Below are positions 45,299 through 54,712 of a stretch of 64,000 nucleotides of DNA, piece after piece. Positions within the stretch are counted from its first letter, which is position 1; each line of letters starts with the position of its first letter. The position numbers and the translations under genes are program-made. This DNA is from Aurantimonas endophytica (GTDB lineage Bacteria > Pseudomonadota > Alphaproteobacteria > Rhizobiales > Rhizobiaceae), in assembly GCF_014196845.1 (NCBI RefSeq), contig NZ_JACIEM010000006.1:124001-188000 (forward strand), written 5' to 3'. The notes below the pieces were generated by a model. It made no database searches and was not told where the DNA came from. It was given only the letters and a program-made list of their open reading frames with translations.

Positions 45299-46218
45299 CG
45301 CTTTTCGTCGACAAGCGCGAGGCGCTGGAAAAGGCGTTCGTTCCCACCGACACCGAGATGCCGGCGGGCCGGCCGCGCTCGCTGACCCGCGACGCCATGC
45401 GGCGGCTCTTCGCAAACAAGGCGGCCGTGGTCTCGCTTTTCCTGCTCGCCCTGATCGTGCTCGCCGCCCTGATCGGCCCCTATCTGCTTCCCTATGACTA
45501 CGAGACGCCCGACTGGTCGGCCTTCGGCGCGCCGCCGTCGATCGAGAGCGGGCATTATTTCGGCACCGACCAGAACGGCCGCGATCTCCTCGCCCGCACC
45601 CTTTACGGCACACGGATCTCGCTGCTCGTGGCGATCATCGCCACCACCGTCTCGGTGATCGTCGGGGTGCTGTACGGCGCCATTTCCGGCTTCGTCGGCG
45701 GCCGTGTCGACCAGGCGATGATGCGCTTCGTCGATGTGATGTACGCGCTGCCCTACATCCTGTTCGTCATCCTCTTGATGGTGATCTTCGGCCGCAACGT
45801 CTATCTGCTCTTCGCCGCGATCGGCCTCCTGGAATGGCTGACCATGGCGCGAATCGTCCGCGGCCAGACGCTCAGCCTCAAGGAACGCGAATTCGTCGAG
45901 GCCGCGCGCGCCTCGGGCGTCGCCACATTCCCGATCATCCTGCGGCACATCGTGCCCAACCTGGTCGGGCCGGTGGTGATCTACGCGACGCTGACCATCC
46001 CGGAGATCGTCATCACCGAGAGCTTCCTGTCCTATCTCGGTTTCGGCGTGCAGGAGCCGCTGACCTCGCTCGGCACGTTGATCTCCGAGGGCTCGGACGT
46101 TCTCGAGGTAAGTCCGTGGCTGCTGCTGTTTCCCGGCGGTGTCCTCGTCGCGCTGCTGCTTGCCTTCGCCTTCGTCGGCGACGGGCTGCGCGACGCCTTC
46201 GACCCGAAGGACCGGTAG
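45295..46218 (+). CDS. oppC: oligopeptide ABC transporter permease OppC
   Basis: The 307-aa permease has a cytoplasmic N-terminus with the OppC_N segment (residues about 20-75, ending LIGPYLLPYDYETPDWS), GTDQNGRDLLARTLYGTRISLL and the EAA-like loop LKEREFVEAARASGVATFPI. C-terminal DGLRDAFDPKDR closes the protein as usual. ATGA overlap with oppB. Confidence 0.94.
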   Translation: MTLFVDKREALEKAFVPTDTEMPAGRPRSLTRDAMRRLFANKAAVVSLFLLALIVLAALIGPYLLPYDYETPDWSAFGAPPSIESGHYFGTDQNGRDLLARTLYGTRISLLVAIIATTVSVIVGVLYGAISGFVGGRVDQAMMRFVDVMYALPYILFVILLMVIFGRNVYLLFAAIGLLEWLTMARIVRGQTLSLKEREFVEAARASGVATFPIILRHIVPNLVGPVVIYATLTIPEIVITESFLSYLGFGVQEPLTSLGTLISEGSDVLEVSPWLLLFPGGVLVALLLAFAFVGDGLRDAFDPKDR

Positions 46219-46222
46219 AGCC

Positions 46223-47239
46223 ATGGATGCATCCACGTTGCCTGTTCTCGAACTGCGAGACTATTCGGTCCGCTTCTCGACCCCGGACGGCGAGGTCGCG
46301 GCGGTCAGCAGCCTCGATCTTTCGGTCGGGGCGGGCGAGACGCTCGCCGTCGTCGGCGAGTCAGGCTCCGGCAAGAGCCAGACCTTCAACGGCGTGTTCG
46401 GCCTGCTGTCGCGCAACGGCCGCGCCACCGGGGCGGCGCTTATCGAGGGCCGGGATCTTCTGGCGATGTCGGAGAAGGGTCTCGACGCCATCCGCGGCCA
46501 GGACATGGCCATGGTCTTCCAGGATCCGATGACGGCGCTCAACCCGGCGATGAAGATCCGTCACCAGCTGTCCGAGACGCTGCAGGTGCACAAGGGCATG
46601 AAGCGCCGCGACGCGGAGTCCGCGGCGCTGGCGATGCTGCGCCAGGTCGGCATCCCCGAGGCCGAGCGGCGCTTCGAGCAATATCCGCACCAGTTGTCAG
46701 GCGGCATGCGCCAGCGCGTCGTCATCGCCATGGCGCTGCTCTGCCGGCCGAAGCTGATCGTCGCGGACGAGCCGACCACCGCGCTCGACGTCACCATCCA
46801 GGCGCAGATCCTCGACCTCTTCCGCGACCTGACCGCCGAGTTCGGCACCGCCCTGGTGCTGATCACACATGATCTCGGCGTCGTCGCCGGCATCGCGACC
46901 CGTGTGGCGGTGATGTATGCCGGCCGCGTCGTCGAGGAGGCGGGGGTGGACGCGCTGTTCGCCCGCCCGGCGCATCCGTACACGGCGGCGCTGATGCGCT
47001 CGATCCCTCGCGTCGATCGCGAGATCGAGGCGGTGGATTCGATTCCCGGAAGGCCGCCGGACGCGATGCGCCCGCCGCCGGGATGTCCGTTCCATCCGCG
47101 CTGCCGCCATGCCGAGGATCGCTGCCGACGCGAACGCCCGCCGCTGGGCGAGGTCGCGCCCGGCCGCAGCGCGGCCTGCTGGTTCCCCTTCGTCGACGCG
47201 GCTTCCGGCGCCCTGACCGCGGAGTCCGCCCATGGCTGA
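46223..47239 (+). CDS. oppD: oligopeptide ABC transporter ATPase OppD
   Basis: A 338-aa ATPase: Walker A GESGSGKSQ, Q-loop in MAMVFQDPMTALNPAMKI, signature LSGGMRQRVVIAMAL, Walker B LIVADEPTTALD. The C-terminal oligo_HPY region includes the Cys-rich CPFHPRCRHAEDRC, which can bind a cluster or metal. Start ATG 46223 lies 4 bases after the oppC stop. Overlaps oppF by 8 bases. Confidence 0.94.
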   Translation: MDASTLPVLELRDYSVRFSTPDGEVAAVSSLDLSVGAGETLAVVGESGSGKSQTFNGVFGLLSRNGRATGAALIEGRDLLAMSEKGLDAIRGQDMAMVFQDPMTALNPAMKIRHQLSETLQVHKGMKRRDAESAALAMLRQVGIPEAERRFEQYPHQLSGGMRQRVVIAMALLCRPKLIVADEPTTALDVTIQAQILDLFRDLTAEFGTALVLITHDLGVVAGIATRVAVMYAGRVVEEAGVDALFARPAHPYTAALMRSIPRVDREIEAVDSIPGRPPDAMRPPPGCPFHPRCRHAEDRCRRERPPLGEVAPGRSAACWFPFVDAASGALTAESAHG

Positions 47240-48299
47240 GACGCTGCTTTCGGTCCAGAACCTGTCGACCGTTTTCGAGCTGCGCGGCCGGACGATGTTC
47301 TCCAAGCCCGCGCGGCTCGCCGCCGTCAACGACGTGTCCTTCGACCTCAGGCGGGGCGAAACGCTTGGCATCGTCGGGGAATCGGGCTGCGGCAAGTCCA
47401 CCCTCGGCCGCTCGATCCTGCGGCTGATCGAGCCGACGGCGGGCCGCGTCGTCTGGCAGGGGCGCAACCTCACCGAACTTTCGGACGGCGACATGCGCCG
47501 GGCGCGGCGGGACCTTTCGATCATCTTCCAGGACCCGATCGCCTCGCTCGATCCGCGCATGACGGTGGCCGAGATCATCGCCGAGCCTTTGCGCGTCGCC
47601 GAACCTACGCTCGACCGCAAGGCGAGGCGGGAGCGCGTGCTCAGGGCGATGGACGAGGTCGGCCTCGCGCCGGAGATGGCGAGCCGATACCCGCACGAAT
47701 TCTCCGGCGGCCAGGCGCAGCGCATCGGGATTGCCCGGGCGATCATCACCGAGCCGAAGCTGATCGTCTGCGACGAGCCGGTCTCGGCGCTCGACGTCTC
47801 GATCCAGGCGCAGATCGTCAACCTCTTGAAGAGCCTGAAGGAGCGGCTTGGCCTGACGCTGATCTTCATCAGCCATGATCTGTCGGTGGTGCGCCTGGTC
47901 TCGGACCGGATTCTGGTGCTGTATCTTGGCCGGGTCGTCGAGATCGGCACCCGGGCCGCGGTATTCGAGGCCCCGGCGCATCCCTATACCCAGGCGCTGC
48001 TGTCGGCCGCGCCGATCCCCGATCCGGCGGTCGCCCGCCAGCGCCGGCGCACGGTGCTGAAGGGCGATCCGCCGTCGCCGATCGACCCGCCGTCCGGCTG
48101 TGCCTTCCGCACCCGCTGCCCGATCGCCGAGCCGGTATGTGCAGAGGAAGTGCCGCCGCTGATCGCGGTTTCCGACGACCACCGCGCGGCCTGCCTGTTC
48201 GCCGGCGAGGAGGCGCGCGCACGGGTGGCACGGGCAAGCCTTGCCGCCGCACCGCTCGGCGCCGGCCTCGAAAGCCCGCCGGCCATCGGCGTCGGCTGA
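47232..48299 (+). CDS. oppF: oligopeptide ABC transporter ATPase OppF
   Basis: The 355-aa second ATPase has Walker A GESGCGKST, FQDPIASLDPRMTV at the Q-loop, signature FSGGQAQRIGIARAI, Walker B LIVCDEPVSALD and the oligo_HPY tail with CAFRTRCPIAEPVCAEE. The C-terminal 40 residues after CLFAGEEARARVA form an Ala/Pro-rich tail longer than typical. It converges with the frc operon, ending 13 bases before the frcA stop. Confidence 0.94.
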   Translation: MAETLLSVQNLSTVFELRGRTMFSKPARLAAVNDVSFDLRRGETLGIVGESGCGKSTLGRSILRLIEPTAGRVVWQGRNLTELSDGDMRRARRDLSIIFQDPIASLDPRMTVAEIIAEPLRVAEPTLDRKARRERVLRAMDEVGLAPEMASRYPHEFSGGQAQRIGIARAIITEPKLIVCDEPVSALDVSIQAQIVNLLKSLKERLGLTLIFISHDLSVVRLVSDRILVLYLGRVVEIGTRAAVFEAPAHPYTQALLSAAPIPDPAVARQRRRTVLKGDPPSPIDPPSGCAFRTRCPIAEPVCAEEVPPLIAVSDDHRAACLFAGEEARARVARASLAAAPLGAGLESPPAIGVG

Positions 48300-48312
48300 C
48301 AGAGCCGGCGCG

Positions 48313-49098
48313 TCAGGCTGCGAGCATCTCCGCTTCCGGCTGCTTGGCGCCGGTCATCAGCGCCACCGCGTCGTTCATCGTCGAGAATTTCGGGTCGATG
48401 ACGCAGAGGCGGCGGCCGAGCCGGTGGATGTGGATGCGGTCGGCGACCTCGAAGACATGCGGCATGTTGTGGGAGATCAGCACGATCGGCATGCCGCGCG
48501 AGCGCACGTCCTGGATCAGTTCCAGCACCTTGCGCGATTCCTTGACGCCGAGCGCCGCGGTCGGCTCGTCGAGGATCAGCACCTTCGACCCGAAGGCGGC
48601 GGCCCGGGCGACAGCGACGCCCTGGCGCTGGCCGCCGGACAGCGTCTCCACCGCCTGGCCGATGTTCTGGATGGTCATCAGCCCGAGCTCGGAGAGCTTC
48701 TCGCGGGCCACTCGTTCCATCGCCGGACGGTCGAGCATCTTCAGGTATTTGCCGAGGAAACCCGGCTTGCGGATTTCGCGGCCGAGAAACATGTTGTCGG
48801 CGATCGACAGCGCCGGCGACAAAGCGAGGTTCTGGTAGACCGTCTCGATGCCGGCGTCGCGCGCCTGCATCGGCGAGGTGAAGCGCACAGCGTCGCCATT
48901 GAGGCGGATCTCGCCCTCGTCGATGGTGATGGCGCCGGACAGCGCCTTGATCAGCGACGATTTGCCGGCGCCGTTGTCGCCGATCACCGCCAGGATCTCG
49001 CCGGCATAGAGGTCGAAATCGGCATGGTCGAGGGCGGTGACGCGGCCGTAATTCTTGACGATGCCACGGGCGGAGAGAACCGGGGGCTGGACGCTCAT
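48313..49098 (-). CDS. frcA: fructose-type sugar ABC transporter ATPase
   Basis: The 261-aa single-domain sugar ATPase has Walker A GDNGAGKSS, signature LSGGQRQGVAVARAA and Walker B VLILDEPTAALG. The length fits FrcA of Sinorhizobium (about 260 aa), not the double-domain RbsA/XylG. The start at 49098 overlaps the permease stop by 4 bases (ATGA on the minus strand), which is preferred to the upstream ATG at 49119. It is the last gene of frcBCA. Confidence 0.9.
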   Translation of the reverse strand: MSVQPPVLSARGIVKNYGRVTALDHADFDLYAGEILAVIGDNGAGKSSLIKALSGAITIDEGEIRLNGDAVRFTSPMQARDAGIETVYQNLALSPALSIADNMFLGREIRKPGFLGKYLKMLDRPAMERVAREKLSELGLMTIQNIGQAVETLSGGQRQGVAVARAAAFGSKVLILDEPTAALGVKESRKVLELIQDVRSRGMPIVLISHNMPHVFEVADRIHIHRLGRRLCVIDPKFSTMNDAVALMTGAKQPEAEMLAA

Positions 49099-50165
49099 GC
49101 GGACACCTTCCTGATCCATTGATCGATGGCGACGGCGAGGATGATCAGCCAGCCGGTAGCGAAGACCTGCCAGAGCACGTCGACGCCGGCGAGCCGCAGG
49201 CCGGAATTGAACACGCCGACAATCAGCGCACCGATCATCGGGCCGAGGATCGAGCCGCGCCCGCCGAACAGCGAGATGCCGCCGATCACCACGGCGGTGA
49301 TCGATTCCAGGTTGGCTTCGAAGAACGAGGTGGGGCTGACCGAGCCGACGCGGCCGATCGAGGCCCAGGCGGCGATCGCGGCGATGAAGCCGGCCAGCAC
49401 GTAGACCGAGACGAGCGTGCGGTCGGTGCGGATGCCGGCGAGTTCCGCCGCCTCCTTGTCGTCGCCGATGGCGTAGACGTGGCGGCCCCAGGCCGTGCGG
49501 TTCAGCATGTACCAGAGCACCGCGAAGATCACGATCATCAGCACGACGCCCCAGGTGAGCACCGCGCCGCCGAGGGTGAAGCGCTCGCCGAAGACCTTCA
49601 GCAATGGCGCCTCGGCGTCGAGCGTCTGGCTGCGGATCGTCTCGCGATTGGAGAGATAATAGTTCAGCGCCAGGAAGACGTTCCAGGTACCGAGCGTGGT
49701 GATGAAAGGCGGCAGCCGGACCTTGGTGATGAGGATGCCGTTGAGCAGCCCGGTGAGCGAGCCGACGATCAGGCCGACGGCGATCGCCAGCGGCACCGGC
49801 AGGCCATAGTCGATGCTGAGCCGGCCCATGATCACCGACACCATCACCATCACCGCGGCGATCGACAGATCGATGCCGGCGGTGAGGATGACGAGGCTCT
49901 GGGCCGCGGCCAGGATGCCGACGATCGCCACCTGCTGCATGATCAGCGACAGGTTGAAGGCGGAGAAGAAATTGTTCGACACCATGCCGAACACCGCCAC
50001 CGAGATCAGCAGCACGATGATCGGCACCATGGTCGGCGAGCCGTGCAGGAAGTGCTGGACGGTATCGAGCGGCCCGCGCGAGCGGTGCTGGAAGGCGGCG
50101 ACGGCGCCGTCACTGCCGGCGAGTGCCGTCTCGTAGTCGGCGGGCGTCTTGCGGCTGTCACTCAT
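49095..50165 (-). CDS. frcC: fructose-type sugar ABC transporter permease
   Basis: The 356-aa BPD_transp_2 permease has about nine helices. Conserved segments are AAQSLVILTAGIDLSIAAVMVM near residue 90, GLLNGILITKVRLPPFITTLGTWN and AAELAGIRTDRTLVSVYVLAG, plus GGISLFGGRGSILGPMIGALIVG. The length is close to FrcC (about 360 aa). ATG 50165 has GGAG at 10-13 bases, while the longer frame starts from TTG. The cytoplasmic N-terminus is about 50 residues. Confidence 0.92.
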   Translation of the reverse strand: MSDSRKTPADYETALAGSDGAVAAFQHRSRGPLDTVQHFLHGSPTMVPIIVLLISVAVFGMVSNNFFSAFNLSLIMQQVAIVGILAAAQSLVILTAGIDLSIAAVMVMVSVIMGRLSIDYGLPVPLAIAVGLIVGSLTGLLNGILITKVRLPPFITTLGTWNVFLALNYYLSNRETIRSQTLDAEAPLLKVFGERFTLGGAVLTWGVVLMIVIFAVLWYMLNRTAWGRHVYAIGDDKEAAELAGIRTDRTLVSVYVLAGFIAAIAAWASIGRVGSVSPTSFFEANLESITAVVIGGISLFGGRGSILGPMIGALIVGVFNSGLRLAGVDVLWQVFATGWLIILAVAIDQWIRKVSA

Positions 50166-50227
50166 GGCGTCTCGCTCCGGCAAGGGTCCCGGCGTTCCGT
50201 CCGGACGCCGGCAAGCGCATCAGGAAA

Positions 50228-50253
50228 GGGTGGCCCCCGGTCGGGAGCCACCC
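50228..50253 (-). other. hairpin between frcB and frcC
   Basis: Arms GGGTGGC and GCCACCC (50228-50234 and 50247-50253) enclose a further CCC/GGG pairing. It is in the 100-base gap after the frcB stop (minus strand) and before the frcC start. No U-run follows, matching the other binding-protein hairpins in this window. Confidence 0.55.
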
Positions 50254-50265
50254 GTCGCGACAGAA

Positions 50266-51294
50266 TCAGCCCCAGCAGCGCGACGTGCCTTCCTCGACGC
50301 TGATCGAGGAAACGCCGTCGACCGGCTTGTCGGTGACGAGATTGACGCCGGTGTCGAAGAAGTCCAGCCCCTCGCTCGGCTGCGGCACGGTGCCGTCCTT
50401 GGCGAAGGCGGCGATCGCCTCGATGCCCTTGGATGCCATGTCGAGCGGGTATTGCTGCGAGGTCGCGCCGATGACGCCTTCCTCGACATTCTTGACGCCC
50501 GGGCAGCCACCGTCGATCGAGACGATCAGGACGTCGTTCTCCTTGCCGAAGGAGCGCAGCGCCTCGTAGGCGCCGGCGGCCGCCGGTTCGTTGATCGTGT
50601 AGACGACGTTGATGTCCGGATCCTGCTGGAGAAGGTTCTCCATCGCGGTCCGCCCGCCTTCCTCGTTGCCGTTGGTGATGTCGTGGCCGACGATGCGCGG
50701 ATCGTCCTCGTCGCCGATCCGGTTCGGATCCTTGATGTCGATGCCGAAGCCCTGCAGGAAGCCCTGGTCGCGCAGCACGTCGACCGAGGGCGCCGACGGC
50801 GTCAGGTCGAGCATGGCGATCTTGGCGTTCGCCGCCTCCTCGCCGAGCGTGCCCTTGGCCCACTGGCCGATCAGCTCGCCGGCCTTGAAATTGTCGGTCG
50901 CAAAGGTCGCGTCGGCCGCGTCGATCGGCTCCAGTGGCGTGTCGAGGGCGATGACCAGGAGGCCGTTGTCGCGGGCCTGCTGGGTGACGTCGGTGATCGC
51001 CTTGGTGTCGGAGGCGGTGATCAGGATGCCCTTGGCGCCCGCCGCGATGCAGCTCTCCACCGCCTGGACCTGGGTCTCGTGGTCGCCGTCCACCTTGCCG
51101 GCATAGGTCGAGAGCTCGACGCCGAGCTCGGCGGCCTTGGCGGTGGCGCCTTCCTTCATCTTGACGAAGAACGGGTTGATGTCGGTCTTGGTGATCAGGC
51201 AGGCGCGCACCGGCCCGTCCTGGGCGAGGGCGGGCGAAGCGACGGTGGCGACCGCGGCAATGGCGGTCGAAGCAAAGAGCGTGCGGAATCTCAC
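50266..51294 (-). CDS. frcB: fructose-type sugar ABC transporter, substrate-binding protein
   Basis: The 342-aa periplasmic receptor has a Sec signal peptide (residues about 2-24, ending ASPALA). The body matches FrcB very closely over segments I recall: [40 protein letters not shown] and the [18 protein letters not shown] stretch. It also has [19 protein letters not shown], then [10 protein letters not shown] and the C-terminal CWG. The start is GTG 51294 with GGGAGGA 7 bases upstream; the frame upstream is arginine-rich and not a leader. It binds fructose and probably ribose or mannose in the family. Confidence 0.93.
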   Translation of the reverse strand: MRFRTLFASTAIAAVATVASPALAQDGPVRACLITKTDINPFFVKMKEGATAKAAELGVELSTYAGKVDGDHETQVQAVESCIAAGAKGILITASDTKAITDVTQQARDNGLLVIALDTPLEPIDAADATFATDNFKAGELIGQWAKGTLGEEAANAKIAMLDLTPSAPSVDVLRDQGFLQGFGIDIKDPNRIGDEDDPRIVGHDITNGNEEGGRTAMENLLQQDPDINVVYTINEPAAAGAYEALRSFGKENDVLIVSIDGGCPGVKNVEEGVIGATSQQYPLDMASKGIEAIAAFAKDGTVPQPSEGLDFFDTGVNLVTDKPVDGVSSISVEEGTSRCWG

Positions 51295-51419
51295 GGACAA
51301 TCCTCCCGAAAGTCGATGTCCCCGGCGCCGGTTTCGTAATCGGACGGCGAGGCCGGGCCGCCTCCTCGCGGACCCGATCGCCTCTACGAAACACCAGCCG
51401 TGACGGCTTGTCAACGAAC

Positions 51420-51438
51420 ATAAATCAGATGGATTTAT
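51420..51438. promoter_or_regulatory. inverted repeat in the frcB/ROK divergent promoter (putative operator)
   Basis: Arms ATAAATC (51420-51426) and GATTTAT (51432-51438) form a perfect 7-bp inverted repeat with a 5-base spacer, inside an AT-rich block that continues TTTATTGAC. ROK/NagC/Mlc-type regulators bind AT-rich sites with TTT/AAA arms, so this is a plausible operator for the adjacent ROK gene. It lies 126 bases from the frcB start and 100 from the ROK start. Confidence 0.55.
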
Positions 51439-51537
51439 TTATTGACGGGGAGACCCGCGAATGAGATTTTGCCTGCTGGACCAAAGAGGGGCTGTCGACA
51501 TGCACGCGCCACGGCCGGGGCGCAGAGGGAGGCGGCG

Positions 51538-52767
51538 ATGCAAGCGAACGATGCCATGACGCAGACGCCGCGAAATCGGGGCGACGAGCGGATGCGTGGC
51601 TCCAATCAGGCGGGCCTGCGCGCCCACAACGAGCGCGCGGTGCTGACCCTGATCCGTCGCCACGGCGAGATTGCCCGGGCCGATATCGCGCGCCGCTCCG
51701 GCCTGTCGCCGCAGACCGCCTCGGTGATCATGCGTTTGCTCGAGGCCGAAGCGCTGGTGCTGCGCGAGACACCCCGCCGCGGCCGGGTCGGTCAGCCTTC
51801 CGTGCCCATGCGGCTCAACCCGGACGGGGCGTTCTCGCTGGGGCTGAAGATCGGCCGGCGGACGGTGGAGCTGGTGCTGATGGATTTCGTCGGCGTGGTG
51901 CGGGCGCGCCGCCGGCTCGCCTACGCCTATCCGCGCCTCGCCGAGATCCTCGCCTTCGTGCGCCAGGCGGAAGTCGAGGTGACGTCAGGCCTCGCGCCGG
52001 CCCTGGCGGCCCGGATCGCCGGGCTCGGCGTCGCCATCCCCTTCGATCTGTGGTCCTGGCCGGACTCGGTCGGGGCGCCCGTTGCAGCGATGGACGAGTG
52101 GCGCACCGTCGACATCGTCGCCGAGCTGGCAAAAGTCACCGGCCTGTCGGTGCATCTCGCCAACGACGCGACGGCGGCCTGCGCCGCCGAGAACGTCTTC
52201 GGCGCGACGCGTTCTACCGACTATATCTACCTGTTCGTCGGCGCCTTCGTGGGCGGCGGCATCGTCATCGACGGCGACCTCGTCACCGGACGGACGGGCA
52301 ACGCCGCGGCGATAGGCTCGATGCCGGTTCCGGACGGGGCGGGCGGCGTCTGCCAGCTGATCGGCGTCGCCTCGATCCATGTGCTGGAAAAGATGATCGC
52401 GGCCGAAGGCGGCGATCCCCTAGCTATCTGGCGCCATGCAGCCGCCTGGGATGGGCTCGGTCCTGTGCTGGAGCGCTGGCTGACGGCGGCGGCAAAGGCG
52501 CTGGCGCATGCGCTGGTGTCGGCGAGCGCCGTCTACGACTTCGAATGCGCCGTCATCGACGGCAGCTTTCCGCCTTCCATTCGCGGCCGGCTGGTCGCTG
52601 CGACGGCGGGCGAGATGGCGAGGCTGGAGCGCCAGGGCCTGTCGCCGCTCGACATCCGCGAAGGCACGATCGGCGCCGGCGCGCGGGAAATCGGGGCGGC
52701 GAGCCTGCCGCTCTTCGCGCGGTTCCTGCTCGACCACCGGGTGCTCTACGCCGACGGCGGGAGCTAA
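51538..52767 (+). CDS. ROK-family transcriptional regulator (FrcR-like)
   Basis: A 409-aa regulator. The N-terminal winged helix (about residues 20-80; LIRRHGEIARADIARRSGLS, then QTASVIMRLLEAEAL) is followed by an actin-like ROK sugar-sensing domain (about 95-405). The domain has GLGVAIPFDLWSW, ANDATAACAAENVFGA and a GGGIVIDGDLVTGRTGNAAAIG segment where the phosphate and sugar motifs lie. The usual CxCGxxGC zinc motif region reads DGAGGVCQLIGVASI, so the zinc cluster seems to be missing. The gene is divergent from frcB and probably represses or activates it with a sugar or sugar-phosphate effector (inference). ATG 51538 has GGAGG 5-9 bases upstream. Confidence 0.9.
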   Translation: MQANDAMTQTPRNRGDERMRGSNQAGLRAHNERAVLTLIRRHGEIARADIARRSGLSPQTASVIMRLLEAEALVLRETPRRGRVGQPSVPMRLNPDGAFSLGLKIGRRTVELVLMDFVGVVRARRRLAYAYPRLAEILAFVRQAEVEVTSGLAPALAARIAGLGVAIPFDLWSWPDSVGAPVAAMDEWRTVDIVAELAKVTGLSVHLANDATAACAAENVFGATRSTDYIYLFVGAFVGGGIVIDGDLVTGRTGNAAAIGSMPVPDGAGGVCQLIGVASIHVLEKMIAAEGGDPLAIWRHAAAWDGLGPVLERWLTAAAKALAHALVSASAVYDFECAVIDGSFPPSIRGRLVAATAGEMARLERQGLSPLDIREGTIGAGAREIGAASLPLFARFLLDHRVLYADGGS

Positions 52768-52789
52768 CGGCCCGCGCGAAGACGGGCCG
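52768..52789. terminator. possible bidirectional terminator between the ROK and rsgA genes
   Basis: Arms CGGCCCG (52768-52774) and CGGGCCG (52783-52789) form a 7-bp hairpin exactly between the two convergent stop codons. No T run is present on either side. Confidence 0.35.
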
Positions 52790-52790
52790 G

Positions 52791-53861
52791 TCAGCGCTTG
52801 CGGCTGCGCCCCGTGGTGCCGGCGCCGCGGTGGCTGACGACCGGCGTGTTGTCGCGGTTTTCGTCCCGGAGCTTGCGCCATCGTGCAAGGCGTTCCGGAT
52901 CGAGCGTGCCGGCCTCGACCGCCGCCAGCACCGCGCAGCCGGGCTCATGCTGGTGCGTGCAGTCGCGGAACCGGCAGTTCGGCGCGAGCTCGATGATCTC
53001 GGCGAACAGCGTGTCGATGCCGCCCTCGGAATCGCTGACATGCAGCGTCCGCATGCCGGGCGAGTCGATCACCCAGCCGCCCGCCGCGATGGCGTGCAGC
53101 GAGCGCGAGGTCGTGGTGTGGCGGCCCTTGGCATCGTGCTCGCGGATCGCGCCTGTCTCCTGCGGGCGCTCCTGCCCGGGTCCGGCCAGCGTGTTCAGCA
53201 GCGTCGACTTGCCGACGCCGGATGAGCCGATCAGCGCCACGGTCTGCCCGGGCCCGCACCAGGGCGCCAATGTCTCTGCGGCATCCGGGCTGCGGGCGTT
53301 GAGCGTGACGACCGCGAGCCCGCGCTGCAGCGCCGCGGCCTGGCGCACGAAATCCGCGGCATCCTCGACCGTATCGGCCTTGGTCAGCACGATCACCGGC
53401 TCGGTCCCGGCCTCGTTGGCGAGCGCCAGATAGCGCTCCAGCCGGGCGGGATTGAAGTCGGCGTTGCAGGAGGTGACGATGAACAGCGTGTCGACATTGG
53501 CGCCGGTCAGCTGCGGCACGCGGCTGCCTTCGAGGCGCCGCGAGATCAGCGTGCGGCGTTCCAGCCGCCGATGCAGCACGTGGGTCTGCGGGTCGGCGAG
53601 GACCCAGTCGCCGACCGCGAATCCGGCGGTGCTGGCATGCGGCGGCAGCGCCAGCCGGACCTGCCCGGTTGGGGTGACCGCGGTCAGGCGCGTGCGGTGG
53701 ACGGCGGATATGCGGGCGCGAACGAAACCCGTCTCGTCCGGCGTCAGCTGTTCGGCAAAGAATTCGCTCCAGCCGAGCCCGGCGAGGAAGTCGGACGGCG
53801 CGCCGTCGGCGGACCCGGTGGGCAAGACGGGCGGATGGGTCGGCAGGTCAGATTCGGGCAC
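52791..53861 (-). CDS. rsgA: ribosome small subunit-dependent GTPase A
   Basis: The 356-aa circularly permuted GTPase matures the 30S subunit. It has an N-terminal OB-fold (about 45-110), then G motifs in permuted order: TKAD (G4), GSSGVGKSTL (G1) and the DSPGM G3. The C-terminal zinc knuckle is CRFRDCTHQHEPGC. The start is taken as GTG 53861 with AGGAAA about 10 bases upstream; a longer frame begins at 53948 but adds an arginine/proline-rich stretch. The C-terminus has a basic RSRKR end. Confidence 0.93.
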   Translation of the reverse strand: MPESDLPTHPPVLPTGSADGAPSDFLAGLGWSEFFAEQLTPDETGFVRARISAVHRTRLTAVTPTGQVRLALPPHASTAGFAVGDWVLADPQTHVLHRRLERRTLISRRLEGSRVPQLTGANVDTLFIVTSCNADFNPARLERYLALANEAGTEPVIVLTKADTVEDAADFVRQAAALQRGLAVVTLNARSPDAAETLAPWCGPGQTVALIGSSGVGKSTLLNTLAGPGQERPQETGAIREHDAKGRHTTTSRSLHAIAAGGWVIDSPGMRTLHVSDSEGGIDTLFAEIIELAPNCRFRDCTHQHEPGCAVLAAVEAGTLDPERLARWRKLRDENRDNTPVVSHRGAGTTGRSRKR

Positions 53862-53987
53862 GCGGCGGTGGTTTCCTGCTCCGATGCCGGGCGGTGCGAG
53901 CGGCGCGGCCGGATCCCTTCTATAGGGGCGTGCCGCGCGGTCTGGCAAGCCGAGCGGGCCGGCGCGGTCCTTAAGCGGCTCCCGCCA

Positions 53988-54635
53988 TCATCCGCACCAG
54001 GGATTGCCGCGGTTCGGCCAGCGCTGCGACAGACCTTCGGCCACCAGCACCTCGCCGGCGTCGCGCCCGTCCGATAGCCTCACGGTGACCAGCCGGCGCC
54101 CGTAGCGGTCAGTTCCGTGACCCGCCAGCGAATAGCCGCCGCCCATCAGCGTCTGCATCCGGTCCCGCGCCGCCACGGCCGCCCGCCGTTCGGCGGCGCA
54201 TTCCGGCTTGCTGAGCTCGGGCGTGTCGATTCCGGCGATCCGCCATTTCTCGCCCTTCTCCCAGCCGGTATCGCCGTCGACGAGGCAGGTGACGCCGCGC
54301 TCCGCCCGCGCGCCGCCGCTGCAGGTCGGCATCGAGCGATATTGCAAGGGGCGGTTTGCCGGCCTGACGGCGACGGAACGCGGCATGACCTCATGGCCGC
54401 CTGCGATGACGCGCGGCAGTTCCGGAAGTTTCACGGCGGCGAGGCTGAGGCCGGCGAGCCGATCGGCGGCAAAGGGCGACGCAAAGGCGATGGCGCAGGC
54501 AACGAGGAGCAGCGGCCAGAACCGTGACTGGCGCCGCCGCTTCGGCCGGCCGCCGAAAAGCCGCCGCGGCGAGGAAGTCGAGCCGCTGGGGCGGCGGGAC
54601 ACATTGCGCTGTCGTGACCGTCGTTTCGGAGCCAT
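53988..54635 (-). CDS. membrane-anchored thermonuclease-like protein (SNase fold)
   Basis: A 215-aa protein: a very basic N-terminal tail (1-38, many Arg/Ser), a membrane anchor (about 40-60), a linker, then a staphylococcal-nuclease-like domain (about 110-215). The domain has CLVDGDTGW, the catalytic-type RIAGIDTPE and the DRYGRRLVTV segment. Such proteins cleave DNA or RNA in the periplasm or extracellularly. The DGDT, RI-GIDTPE and DRYGR motifs are intact. Confidence 0.88.
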   Translation of the reverse strand: MAPKRRSRQRNVSRRPSGSTSSPRRLFGGRPKRRRQSRFWPLLLVACAIAFASPFAADRLAGLSLAAVKLPELPRVIAGGHEVMPRSVAVRPANRPLQYRSMPTCSGGARAERGVTCLVDGDTGWEKGEKWRIAGIDTPELSKPECAAERRAAVAARDRMQTLMGGGYSLAGHGTDRYGRRLVTVRLSDGRDAGEVLVAEGLSQRWPNRGNPWCG

Positions 54636-54712
54636 GCTCCGACGGTAGCGGCGGCGCTGCTAATGCGCGGTTACCGCGCTCCGGGCAATTCTCGCGGTCG
54701 GTGCTGCGCCCG

